The notes beneath the pieces are model-generated. The model did not search any database and had not been told where the DNA came from. It saw nothing but the letters and a program-made list of their open reading frames with translations. Below are positions 1-4,465 of a DNA stretch of 7,064 nt, piece after piece. Source of the DNA: an uncultured Isosphaeraceae bacterium (GTDB lineage Bacteria; Planctomycetota; Planctomycetia; Isosphaerales; Isosphaeraceae). The stretch's first letter is position 1; the number at the start of each line of letters is the position of its first letter. The DNA lies in assembly GCA_937907405.1 (NCBI GenBank), contig CALCIC010001033.1, positions 1 to 7,064 on the forward strand. Reading direction: 5' to 3'. A program made the position numbers and the translations under genes.

Positions 1-291
1 CGGGATCAGGAAATAGCCGAGCGGAGACACCAGCACCGCCGTCAGCGCGATCAGGCCGAACGACAGAACCAACGCCGCCACGCCGGGTCCGAACCCGCCG
101 ATCCAGGAAGCGACGACCACGGCGAGAAGCCCCGTGAGCAGCGGATATCGATCGCCGAGCCAGGGCTCCAGGACGAGACTCGCGGCCGCCGCAAGCAGGC
201 TGAGCGCCAGGGCGGATCCATAGCGTGGCACCGTCCAGGACGCAATCCCTCGCCTGGCGCGCGTAACGGAAGGTAGTCCACTTGTATGCAA
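1..291 (-). CDS. Probable DUF4118 membrane sensor protein, N-terminal part (cut by window edge)
   Basis: Read on the minus strand this frame is open from a stop at 391-393 to the window edge. It encodes a short basic leader (about 20 residues, including the run TRARRG) and then alternating hydrophobic stretches: RYGSALALSLLAAAA, a short polar loop with LGDRYPLLTG, LLAVVVASWIGGFGPGVAAL, and FGLIALTAVLVSPLGYFLIP. The loop plus the GGxGPG turn between helices matches the DUF4118 (KdpD-like four-helix) membrane domain, which in its family usually sits at the front of PAS-containing sensor histidine kinases. The kinase part would lie beyond position 1, so that role is inferred. The start is uncertain: there is no in-frame ATG. 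TTG at 289-291 gives a plausible leader, while GTG at 229-231 begins just before the first helix and has a distant GAGGG. Any membrane protein with a similar fold is the main alternative. Confidence 0.6.
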   Translation of the reverse strand, partial: MHTSGLPSVTRARRGIASWTVPRYGSALALSLLAAAASLVLEPWLGDRYPLLTGLLAVVVASWIGGFGPGVAALVLSFGLIALTAVLVSPLGYFLIP

Positions 292-503
292 GGCAGAATG
301 CTCAATCAGGGTGGCTGGAAGAAACGTCCCGCATTCAAGCCCACTCCGTCGCCTGCAAAGTGTGATCCATGTCGCGGTCGCGGCCCGACATCAGAATTCA
401 AACAAGCCTAGCAAACACCATGCCGAAAATCCATCTCGTCGCATTGCACGCGGCGATCGCTTCCAAATCGAGCGGTCGGGACTCGGTTTCCTCTCGCAAT
501 CAT

Positions 504-523
504 CCCGCATCACCCCGCATCAC
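504..523. repeat. Tandem 10-bp direct repeat (2 copies)
   Basis: CCCGCATCAC occurs twice head to tail at 504-513 and 514-523. The ten bases before it (TCGCAATCAT) resemble a degenerate third copy. It lies in the non-coding stretch about 215 bp upstream of the sensor gene start. Function unknown; it may be a replication-slippage product or a weak protein-binding site. Confidence 0.75.
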
Positions 524-529
524 GCTGGC

Positions 530-550
530 GCCGCTGCGACAGCCGCTGCG
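530..550. repeat. 9-bp direct repeat pair, 12-bp period
   Basis: GCCGCTGCG occurs at 530-538 and again at 542-550, separated by ACA, immediately after the tandem 10-bp repeat. A 12-bp period is close to one helical turn, so a same-face protein-binding pair is possible. In GC-rich DNA such a short pair can also arise by chance. Confidence 0.6.
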
Positions 551-606
551 CATGACCATGCAGTCGCGTTCCCACTCTCGGCCGATTCGCGGCGGCGTTC
601 GCGCCA

Positions 607-640
607 GCCGGCCGACTGCTCAAGGGGCGAGTCGGCCGGC
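607..640 (-). terminator. 11-bp perfect hairpin overlapping the stop codon of the spermidine-synthase-like gene
   Basis: GCCGGCCGACT at 607-617 is the exact reverse complement of AGTCGGCCGGC at 630-640, with a 12-nt loop. The TGA stop of the minus-strand gene (620-622) lies inside the loop. The stem is very GC-rich, but no T-run follows it on the minus strand, so it is not a classical intrinsic terminator. It could still act as a termination or mRNA 3'-end stabilising structure. The hairpin is certain as sequence; the terminator role is inferred. Confidence 0.5.
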
Positions 641-1513
641 CATCTTTCGAAATGAGAAGGGAGCGTGGAACCGCGCATCGATCCGGGCGGCCTCGGCGCT
701 GATGGTCTTGGCCGAGACCGCCGATTCCGCCGTCGAGGCGACGACCACGTACCCGTCGTAACCAGTCAGGCGGAAGACGTAGGTGTTCGGGAACGCTTCC
801 TTGATGGTCTGAATGTCTTCCCTCACCGACAGATGCGGGTTGAGGTTGAACACGACCACGCCGTCGGGGTTGAGGCGTTTCCGAACCTCGCCGTAGAACT
901 TGAGGGTCTTCAAGTGGAGCGGGACCCCGGTCCTGTCCGTGCCGCTCGACGGCCGGAGGAACGCGTCCAGATAGATGACGTCGTACTTGGCGTCGGTGCT
1001 GGTCAGGTATTCGAAGCCGTCGGTGACGTTGATGTTCACGTTCCGGCCGGTCCGGACGCCGAAGTAGCGGTCGGCGATGTTGGCGATCATCGGGTCGATC
1101 TCGACGACGTCGACTTTCACCTTGGGATCGTGTCGCTGGAGGAAGTGGACCATCGACCCGCCCCCCAGCCCCACGATGAGGACCTTCTCGGGATTCGGGC
1201 GGAATAGGTAACTGAGGAACATGTAGCGCGTGTACTCGACCAGAAGGTCGTCGGGACGCTCCAGGTCGACCCGGCTCTCGACGACCTCCTCCCCATTATC
1301 ACGCACGAACCAGAGAGTCCGCGTCGAGTTCTGGCGGGTCACCAGGATGTGGGAGTATTTCGACTTCACGTCGAGCTCGGGTACGACGGGTTGTTGAACG
1401 CCCCCCCACGCGGTTTCGATCGGGCCGTGGAACAGGCAAGCCGAGGCGATGAGCAGGGCCGAAGCCGTAAGAACCCAGCATAGGCCGTTGCGGAACGCGC
1501 GGATTTGCGGCAT
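620..1513 (-). CDS. Exported spermidine-synthase-like (Rossmann methyltransferase fold) protein
   Basis: The 297-residue product starts with a signal-like segment (hydrophobic residues about 11-28, ending LIASAC, which could also be a weak lipobox). After it comes a spermidine/spermine synthase-type Rossmann domain. Visible motifs are VLIVGLGGGS (111-120, nucleotide loop), VEID (137-140, ribose-binding acid), TDG (164-166), YDVIYLDAF (177-185) and VPLHLKTLKFY (197-207), ending in the NPDGVVVFNL strand (215-224). True polyamine synthases carry a D-x-x-D-P signature after motif YDVI. Here the first Asp (D183) is kept but the second Asp and the Pro are replaced (FLRP), so aminopropyl transfer to putrescine is doubtful. 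It most resembles the stand-alone or MFS-fused SpmSyn-like group of unknown substrate. The start was chosen because GGAGAG sits just upstream, the signal peptide begins there, and a promoter lies 65-100 bp upstream. The longer open frame lacks family similarity and crosses that promoter. Confidence 0.88.
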   Translation of the reverse strand: MPQIRAFRNGLCWVLTASALLIASACLFHGPIETAWGGVQQPVVPELDVKSKYSHILVTRQNSTRTLWFVRDNGEEVVESRVDLERPDDLLVEYTRYMFLSYLFRPNPEKVLIVGLGGGSMVHFLQRHDPKVKVDVVEIDPMIANIADRYFGVRTGRNVNINVTDGFEYLTSTDAKYDVIYLDAFLRPSSGTDRTGVPLHLKTLKFYGEVRKRLNPDGVVVFNLNPHLSVREDIQTIKEAFPNTYVFRLTGYDGYVVVASTAESAVSAKTISAEAARIDARFHAPFSFRKMAGRLAP

Positions 1514-1517
1514 GCGA

Positions 1518-1523
1518 CTCTCC
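1518..1523 (-). promoter_or_regulatory. Ribosome binding site of the spermidine-synthase-like gene
   Basis: On the minus strand GGAGAG precedes the ATG at 1511-1513 with about 6 nt between GGAG and the start. This fixes the start 101 codons inside the longest open frame. Confidence 0.7.
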
Positions 1524-1585
1524 AGCCCTTGCGACCTTCCGATCCACGCGGGACTCGCCCCGCCCGACCGCGCCCATGATCTTCG

Positions 1586-1614
1586 ATCGTAGAAACGCCC
1601 CGCGTCGCGGTCAA
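1586..1614 (-). promoter_or_regulatory. Sigma70-like promoter for the spermidine-synthase-like gene
   Basis: On the minus strand TTGACC (-35, 1609-1614) and TACGAT (-10, 1586-1591) are separated by exactly 17 bp. They match consensus at 5/6 and 4/6 positions. The predicted transcript start near 1579 leaves a 5' leader of about 65 nt before the ATG at 1513. Planctomycete promoters are poorly characterised, so this is an inference from the general bacterial consensus. Confidence 0.55.
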
Positions 1615-1692
1615 GGCGTCCGGTCCGTCCCCGCTCGACGCGGCCGGATCGTCGCGAAGCAAATCGCCGTTGGGATTCGTCGCCCGTTCCCA

Positions 1693-1731
1693 TGAGTGCA
1701 TCTCCCGCCGACAGCACGAACCATGCACTCA
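1693..1731. promoter_or_regulatory. Perfect 9-bp inverted repeat, candidate operator
   Basis: TGAGTGCAT (1693-1701) and ATGCACTCA (1723-1731) are exact reverse complements separated by 21 bp, so the half-site centres are 30 bp apart, about three helical turns. The site lies between the two divergent promoters, roughly 80 bp behind the -35 of one and 90 bp behind that of the other. This is where a dimeric or tetrameric regulator could act on both genes. A 21-nt loop hairpin in RNA is the alternative. No specific regulator family is recognised. Confidence 0.4.
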
Positions 1732-1821
1732 CGGACGCGTCGGCCTGGTATTTGAGGAGATCTGTGAAGGGTGAGGGATCGCAGGGGGGAAGAGGCCGCG
1801 TCGCTTTCCGACGCACTCGTC

Positions 1822-1851
1822 TTTACAAACGTCGGAGACCGCGTCCATAAT
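1822..1851 (+). promoter_or_regulatory. Sigma70-like promoter for the small exported cysteine-pair protein gene
   Basis: TTTACA (-35, 1822-1827) and CATAAT (-10, 1846-1851) are separated by 18 bp, each matching the consensus at 5/6 positions. The expected transcript start near 1858 gives a leader of about 40 nt. The site lies in a locally AT-richer patch, unlike the surrounding coding DNA. It may also drive the downstream peptidase gene. Confidence 0.6.
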
Positions 1852-1886
1852 TCTGCTGTTTCATCTTTCGTTCCGTGCGAAGAGTC

Positions 1887-1891
1887 GAGGA
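1887..1891 (+). promoter_or_regulatory. Ribosome binding site of the small exported protein gene
   Basis: GAGGA lies 7 nt before the ATG at 1899. This favours that ATG over an in-frame GTG at 1875, which would add eight residues ahead of the signal peptide and has no such site. Confidence 0.7.
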
Positions 1892-1898
1892 CCATCTC

Positions 1899-2414
1899 AT
1901 GATCAAGCATGCTTTCTCGTCGCGCCGGGTCGGTCGATCGGCGCTTGCGGCCTCGTTGGCATTGGGGCTGATCGCGTTCGCCGTGGGGGGCGAAACGCCG
2001 GAAGGGGGATTGAAGTCCAAGGACTCGGCGTCCTCAACCTGTTGCACCGCCGGGGCGCTCTCGGGGATCTGGACCGGCGAGTATCGGTATTCTGAAGGCT
2101 TCGGCCAGCGGCCGGTGACGTTCACCGCATTCCTGTTCCAGGACGGCGACCGGGTCACCGCGATGATCAAGGAGCCGAACACGTTCGGCGATCAGACGTC
2201 CCCCTGGCTCCACGCGACGGCCGACGGCCGGTTCGACAAGGAGGCCAGGACGCTCAACTTCGTCAAATCGTACGACGGCACCGGCGGCCAGAGCCACGAC
2301 GTCGTCTACAAGGGGACGCTCGCCTCGGGCGCGACCGAGACCGTCACCGGAACCTGGGACATATCGGGAGTCCAGGGCTCGTTCACGATGAAGCGGAAGG
2401 CCTGCTGCGACTGA
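1899..2414 (+). CDS. Small exported protein of unknown function with paired cysteines at both ends
   Basis: The 171-residue product has a classical signal peptide: basic SSRRVGRS (7-14), a hydrophobic core (about 15-29) and a likely cut near residue 30. I do not recognise the family with confidence. The mature part begins with a polar linker and C48-C49, then GIWTGEYRY (56-64). The rest alternates in a way that suggests beta strands (VTFTAFLF, RVTAMI, TLNFVKSY, DVVYKGTL, TVTGTWDI, GSFTMKR), and it ends in C169-C170-D. The G-x-W opening and strand pattern suggest a small lipocalin- or avidin-like beta barrel, which is an inference only. The two Cys-Cys pairs flank the barrel and could close it by disulfides or bind metal. 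It has its own promoter and ribosome site. The peptidase gene follows 116 bp downstream on the same strand and may be co-transcribed. Confidence 0.8.
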   Translation: MIKHAFSSRRVGRSALAASLALGLIAFAVGGETPEGGLKSKDSASSTCCTAGALSGIWTGEYRYSEGFGQRPVTFTAFLFQDGDRVTAMIKEPNTFGDQTSPWLHATADGRFDKEARTLNFVKSYDGTGGQSHDVVYKGTLASGATETVTGTWDISGVQGSFTMKRKACCD

Positions 2415-2428
2415 TGCTGAGACGGTCG

Positions 2429-2442
2429 CGCCGCTTGCGGCG
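2429..2442 (+). terminator. Short GC hairpin after the small exported protein gene
   Basis: CGCCGC (2429-2434) and GCGGCG (2437-2442) form a perfect inverted repeat, realistically a 5-bp stem with a CTTG loop, 15 bp after the stop. The following bases are only mildly T-rich, with no T-run, so termination would be weak or partial. A poor promoter-like pair (TTGCGG at 2435-2440, TTCAAT at 2458-2463, 17 bp apart) overlaps it. Confidence 0.25.
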
Positions 2443-2514
2443 GAATGTGGTCTCTGCTTCAATGACTCCCAGGTTCGATCCGGCCGGCGGGTCGTCGCCA
2501 GGGGTTCGAGCTGT

Positions 2515-2519
2515 GGGAG
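2515..2519 (+). promoter_or_regulatory. Probable ribosome binding site of the peptidase fusion gene
   Basis: GGGAG lies 11 nt before the ATG at 2531, which is rather long spacing. It still supports this start over the earlier in-frame ATGs at 2414 and 2462, which lack a comparable site. Confidence 0.45.
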
Positions 2520-2530
2520 TCCCTCATCCA

Positions 2531-3724
2531 ATGCGCGCTTCGCACGGCAGTTCACGACTTGGTCGAAACAGCGTCGGCGGGTTGGTGGTCGTCGCCGCGG
2601 CTTTCGCCTTCGCCTCCGCGATCGGCGCGGCCGCTCCGCCGGAAGGCGAACCCCCGGTGATCCTGCTCACCGGCTTCGAGCCGTTCGGCAAAAAGAAGCC
2701 GCCCAACCCGTCGTGGGAGGCGATCAAGAAGCTCGACGGCCAGGCATGGAACGGTTACAAGCTGATCGCGCGGCGGCTTCCGGTCGTCTGGGGGACGCCG
2801 CTGAAGGAATTGGAAGGCTGGATCGCCGAGTACAAGCCGGTCGCGGTGATCTCGCTGGGCCAGGGCGGAGAGGGGGGGTTCTCGATCGAGAGCTGGGCCT
2901 ACAACCGCCGGGCCGCCGACGCCAGGGACAACCTCGCGAACAAGCCGTCGACCGCCGACGTCGTCGCCGACGGCCCGAGCCGGTTCGACGCCTCGATCGA
3001 CTCGCTGAAGCTCGCCAAGAAGCTGGCCGAGAAGGGATACAACGTCAACGTCTCGACCAACGCCGGCCGTTACCTTTGCGAGGAGACGCTGTACAGCCTC
3101 GAATACCTCAAATCGGCCCGCAAGATCGACGGCCCGGTCCTGTTCTGCCACGTCCCGCCGCTGGGCTCGAAACTCACCAGGACCAAGTTCGTCACCGAGG
3201 ACTACGTGGAACACTTCGCCAAGGACCTGCTTGAAACCTGGCGCGACGCCGACCAAAAAGCAGAACCGGCCGAACCAACGGCGCTGGCCGCGGCCGCCGC
3301 GGCCGCGCAACCGTCGCCGTCGCCGTCGCCCACGGCCCGCGAGCGCGACGTCAAGACGTTCATCGAACACTATTTCAAATGCTGGTCCGACCAGGACATG
3401 GACGCCTACGACGACTGCTTCATGGCCGACGCTTGCATTCAGTACATCGACGACCACGGCCAGCTTTTCACGACGCCTCGTCCTCGGTTCGTCGCCAGCC
3501 AGCGCGAGCTCCACCGCCGTTCGTCGGTCCGGTCGATCGAGGTGCCCGAGACCATCGAGATCCGGTTCGAACAGAAGATCGCCCGCGTCGTCGCCTACTG
3601 GCGGCTGAACGCCGGCGCGCGGGTCCAGAAGGGCTACGACCACTTCACGCTCATCCAGGACCGCGGCGCGTGGCGGATCGTCAACCTGCTGTTCTACGCC
3701 ACGAGCGACGACGGGCGGGATTGA
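2531..3724 (+). CDS. pcp: Exported pyroglutamyl-peptidase I (C15) fused to an NTF2/SnoaL-like domain
   Basis: Peptidase C15 enzymes remove N-terminal pyroglutamate from peptides. The 397-residue product has a signal peptide (hydrophobic core about 16-34), the C15 domain (about 42-238), an Ala-rich then PSPSPSP linker (about 245-268), and an NTF2/SnoaL-like domain (about 271-392, from RDVKTFIEHYFKCWSDQDM to WRIVNLLFYA). C15 hallmarks are TGFEPFG (47-53), NPS (59-61) and GQGGEGG (110-116). The likely triad is E120 (SIES), C183 (AGRYLC) and H207 (CHVPP). The spacings of 63 and 24 residues equal those of the known Glu81/Cys144/His168 triad of the Bacillus enzyme, so activity is likely. Ordinary C15 peptidases are about 200-215 residues and cytosolic, so the export signal and extra domain are unusual. 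The start at 2531 is chosen because the open frame from 2414 (overlapping the previous stop) has poor third-position G/C and delays the signal peptide. The gene converges on maf with 14 bp between stops. Confidence 0.92.
   Translation: MRASHGSSRLGRNSVGGLVVVAAAFAFASAIGAAAPPEGEPPVILLTGFEPFGKKKPPNPSWEAIKKLDGQAWNGYKLIARRLPVVWGTPLKELEGWIAEYKPVAVISLGQGGEGGFSIESWAYNRRAADARDNLANKPSTADVVADGPSRFDASIDSLKLAKKLAEKGYNVNVSTNAGRYLCEETLYSLEYLKSARKIDGPVLFCHVPPLGSKLTRTKFVTEDYVEHFAKDLLETWRDADQKAEPAEPTALAAAAAAAQPSPSPSPTARERDVKTFIEHYFKCWSDQDMDAYDDCFMADACIQYIDDHGQLFTTPRPRFVASQRELHRRSSVRSIEVPETIEIRFEQKIARVVAYWRLNAGARVQKGYDHFTLIQDRGAWRIVNLLFYATSDDGRD
3311..3330 (+). repeat. In-frame hexanucleotide repeat in the interdomain linker
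   Basis: CCGTCG is repeated three times, followed by CC, and encodes alternating Pro-Ser (residues 261-267) between the peptidase and NTF2-like domains. It follows a GCC/GCG-rich alanine run (252-259). Slippage by whole units would change linker length without breaking the frame. Confidence 0.8.
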
Positions 3725-3738
3725 AAGGGGGGCGCTGA

Positions 3739-4317
3739 TCAGGCCCACAGGCCGGGATACGCGGCGAGCAACGCCGCCAGCCGTTCCATCGGCAGGCCGA
3801 CGACGTTCGAGAAACTTCCGCCGAGGACGGATACGAACGGGTCGCGGTCCTGCACGCCGTAGCCCCCCGACTTGCCCTCCCAGCGGCCCGAGTCGAGATA
3901 CGCGCGGCGCTCGGCGTCGGACAGCGGACGGAACCGGACGACGCTGACCTCGGTGGCGCCGATCCATTCGGGACGATCGGCGCGATGGAGGCACAGCCCG
4001 GTGATCACGTCGGTGTCATGCCCCTCCTGCAACCGGATCATCCGCTCGGCGTCGTCGCGGTCGATGGGCTTGTTGAGGATCTCCGAGCCGACGGCGCAAA
4101 CGGTGTCGGCGGCGAGGATCAGGCCGGCGTCTCGCCGTTCGGCCGCCGCGCGGGCCTTGCGCCAGGCGAGGTCGGCGGCGTATTCCGCAGGCCGAACGCC
4201 GGGGTTCGGGGCCTCTTCGATCAGGTTGGACGGATCGATCTCGAACGAATACCCAGCCTCGGCGAGAAGCTGACGACGGCGTGGCGAGGCGCTCGCCAGG
4301 ATCAGGGTGTGCGTCAT
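3739..4317 (-). CDS. maf: Maf family nucleoside triphosphate pyrophosphatase
   Basis: Maf proteins hydrolyse non-canonical or surplus nucleoside triphosphates to monophosphates in the cytoplasm (house-cleaning, linked to septum inhibition in Bacillus). The 192-residue product has the normal family length. It shows LASASPRRRQLL (7-18), AADTVCAVGSEILNKP (69-84, with catalytic-type D71 and K83), TDVITGL (102-108), GKSGGYGVQ (148-156) and GSFSNVVGLP (167-176). The K-x-G-x-Y-G-x-Q box follows the YhdE-type dTTP/UTP pyrophosphatases rather than the YceF type, so that substrate range is inferred. The start is the ATG at 4315-4317 directly before the THTLILASASPRR strand. Upstream in-frame residues match nothing, although no strong ribosome site is visible. 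The gene is divergent from the large deacetylase fusion gene (148-bp gap) and convergent with the peptidase gene. Confidence 0.96.
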   Translation of the reverse strand: MTHTLILASASPRRRQLLAEAGYSFEIDPSNLIEEAPNPGVRPAEYAADLAWRKARAAAERRDAGLILAADTVCAVGSEILNKPIDRDDAERMIRLQEGHDTDVITGLCLHRADRPEWIGATEVSVVRFRPLSDAERRAYLDSGRWEGKSGGYGVQDRDPFVSVLGGSFSNVVGLPMERLAALLAAYPGLWA

Positions 4318-4372
4318 CTGGTGATCGGCCCCGGTGGCTCGTGAATCGTCGATGGCTTCGTCGGCCGCGTCG

Positions 4373-4401
4373 ATCGTAAGACACCAACCCCTTGCCAGCA
4401 A
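4373..4401 (-). promoter_or_regulatory. Weak candidate promoter for maf
   Basis: On the minus strand TTGCTG (-35, 4396-4401) and TACGAT (-10, 4373-4378) are 17 bp apart. The -35 is poor (3/6). The -10 and the three bases after it (TACGATCGA) are identical to those upstream of the spermidine-synthase-like gene. Confidence 0.3.
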
Positions 4402-4402
4402 G
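4391..4402. promoter_or_regulatory. Short inverted repeat in the maf / deacetylase-fusion divergent gap
   Basis: CTTGC (4391-4395) and GCAAG (4398-4402) form an exact 5-bp inverted repeat with a 2-bp centre. It overlaps the weak -35 proposed for maf and sits 64 bp before the deacetylase-fusion start. It could be an operator; chance is a serious alternative at this length. Confidence 0.2.
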
Positions 4403-4453
4403 CGGGAAACCGGCCACCTTGAGGATGCCGGCCGACCCCGCCCCCGCCCGCCC

Positions 4454-4458
4454 AGGAG
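4454..4458 (+). promoter_or_regulatory. Ribosome binding site of the deacetylase fusion gene
   Basis: AGGAG lies 7 nt before the ATG at 4466, a near-ideal Shine-Dalgarno arrangement. It fixes the start at the beginning of the signal peptide. Confidence 0.8.
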
Positions 4459-4465
4459 CCCCGCC

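Larger units (their letters stand above)
292..619. other. Non-coding stretch between the sensor gene and the spermidine-synthase-like gene
   Basis: I see no convincing gene here. Open frames on the plus strand lack the third-position G/C bias of the real genes, are rich in Arg/Ser/His, have no ribosome site and run antisense into the next gene. The stretch does hold a tandem 10-bp repeat, a 9-bp direct-repeat pair at 12-bp spacing, and most of an 11-bp hairpin (each listed separately). The promoter of the minus-strand sensor gene should lie here, but I could not find a good -35/-10 pair. Confidence 0.6.
1514..1898. other. Divergent intergenic control region
   Basis: This 385-bp stretch separates two divergently transcribed genes encoding exported proteins. 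It contains a good sigma70-like promoter for each direction and a perfect 9-bp inverted repeat between them (listed separately). Several open frames cross it on the minus strand, but they are Arg/Ser-rich, match no family and lack ribosome sites, so I see no gene here. Confidence 0.65.

Noticed and set aside
311..761. Two overlapping plus-strand open frames of 114 and 130 codons
   Set aside because: Neither shows third-position G/C bias, a ribosome site or a recognisable motif, and both run antisense into a supported gene.
665..1207. Plus-strand open frame opposite the spermidine-synthase-like gene
   Set aside because: Its Val/Asp/Arg-rich shadow composition and lack of a ribosome site contrast with strong motif support for the gene on the other strand.
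1514..1816. N-terminal extension of the spermidine-synthase-like gene to 1816
   Set aside because: It would place about 100 unconserved Arg-rich residues before the signal peptide and would cross the predicted promoter and ribosome site.
2414..2530. Peptidase start at 2414, overlapping the previous stop (TGATG)
   Set aside because: Translational coupling would be attractive, but the 39 extra residues have poor codon bias and would bury the signal peptide; 2531 is the better start.
2470..2530. Two T-loop-like GGTTCGA sequences and a CCA suggesting a tRNA gene
   Set aside because: Neither GTTCGA loop is flanked by a complementary 5-bp T stem, and no acceptor or anticodon arm pairs, so no tRNA can be folded.
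3725..3738. Possible bidirectional terminator between the peptidase and maf genes
   Set aside because: The gap is only 14 bp. Apart from the TGATCA palindrome there is no stable stem with a T-run on either strand.
2552..3994. Long minus-strand open frame (480 codons) opposite the peptidase fusion
   Set aside because: It is antisense to a gene with clear catalytic motifs, is dominated by Arg/Val/Asp/Gly typical of the complement of GC3-rich codons, and also overlaps maf in another frame.
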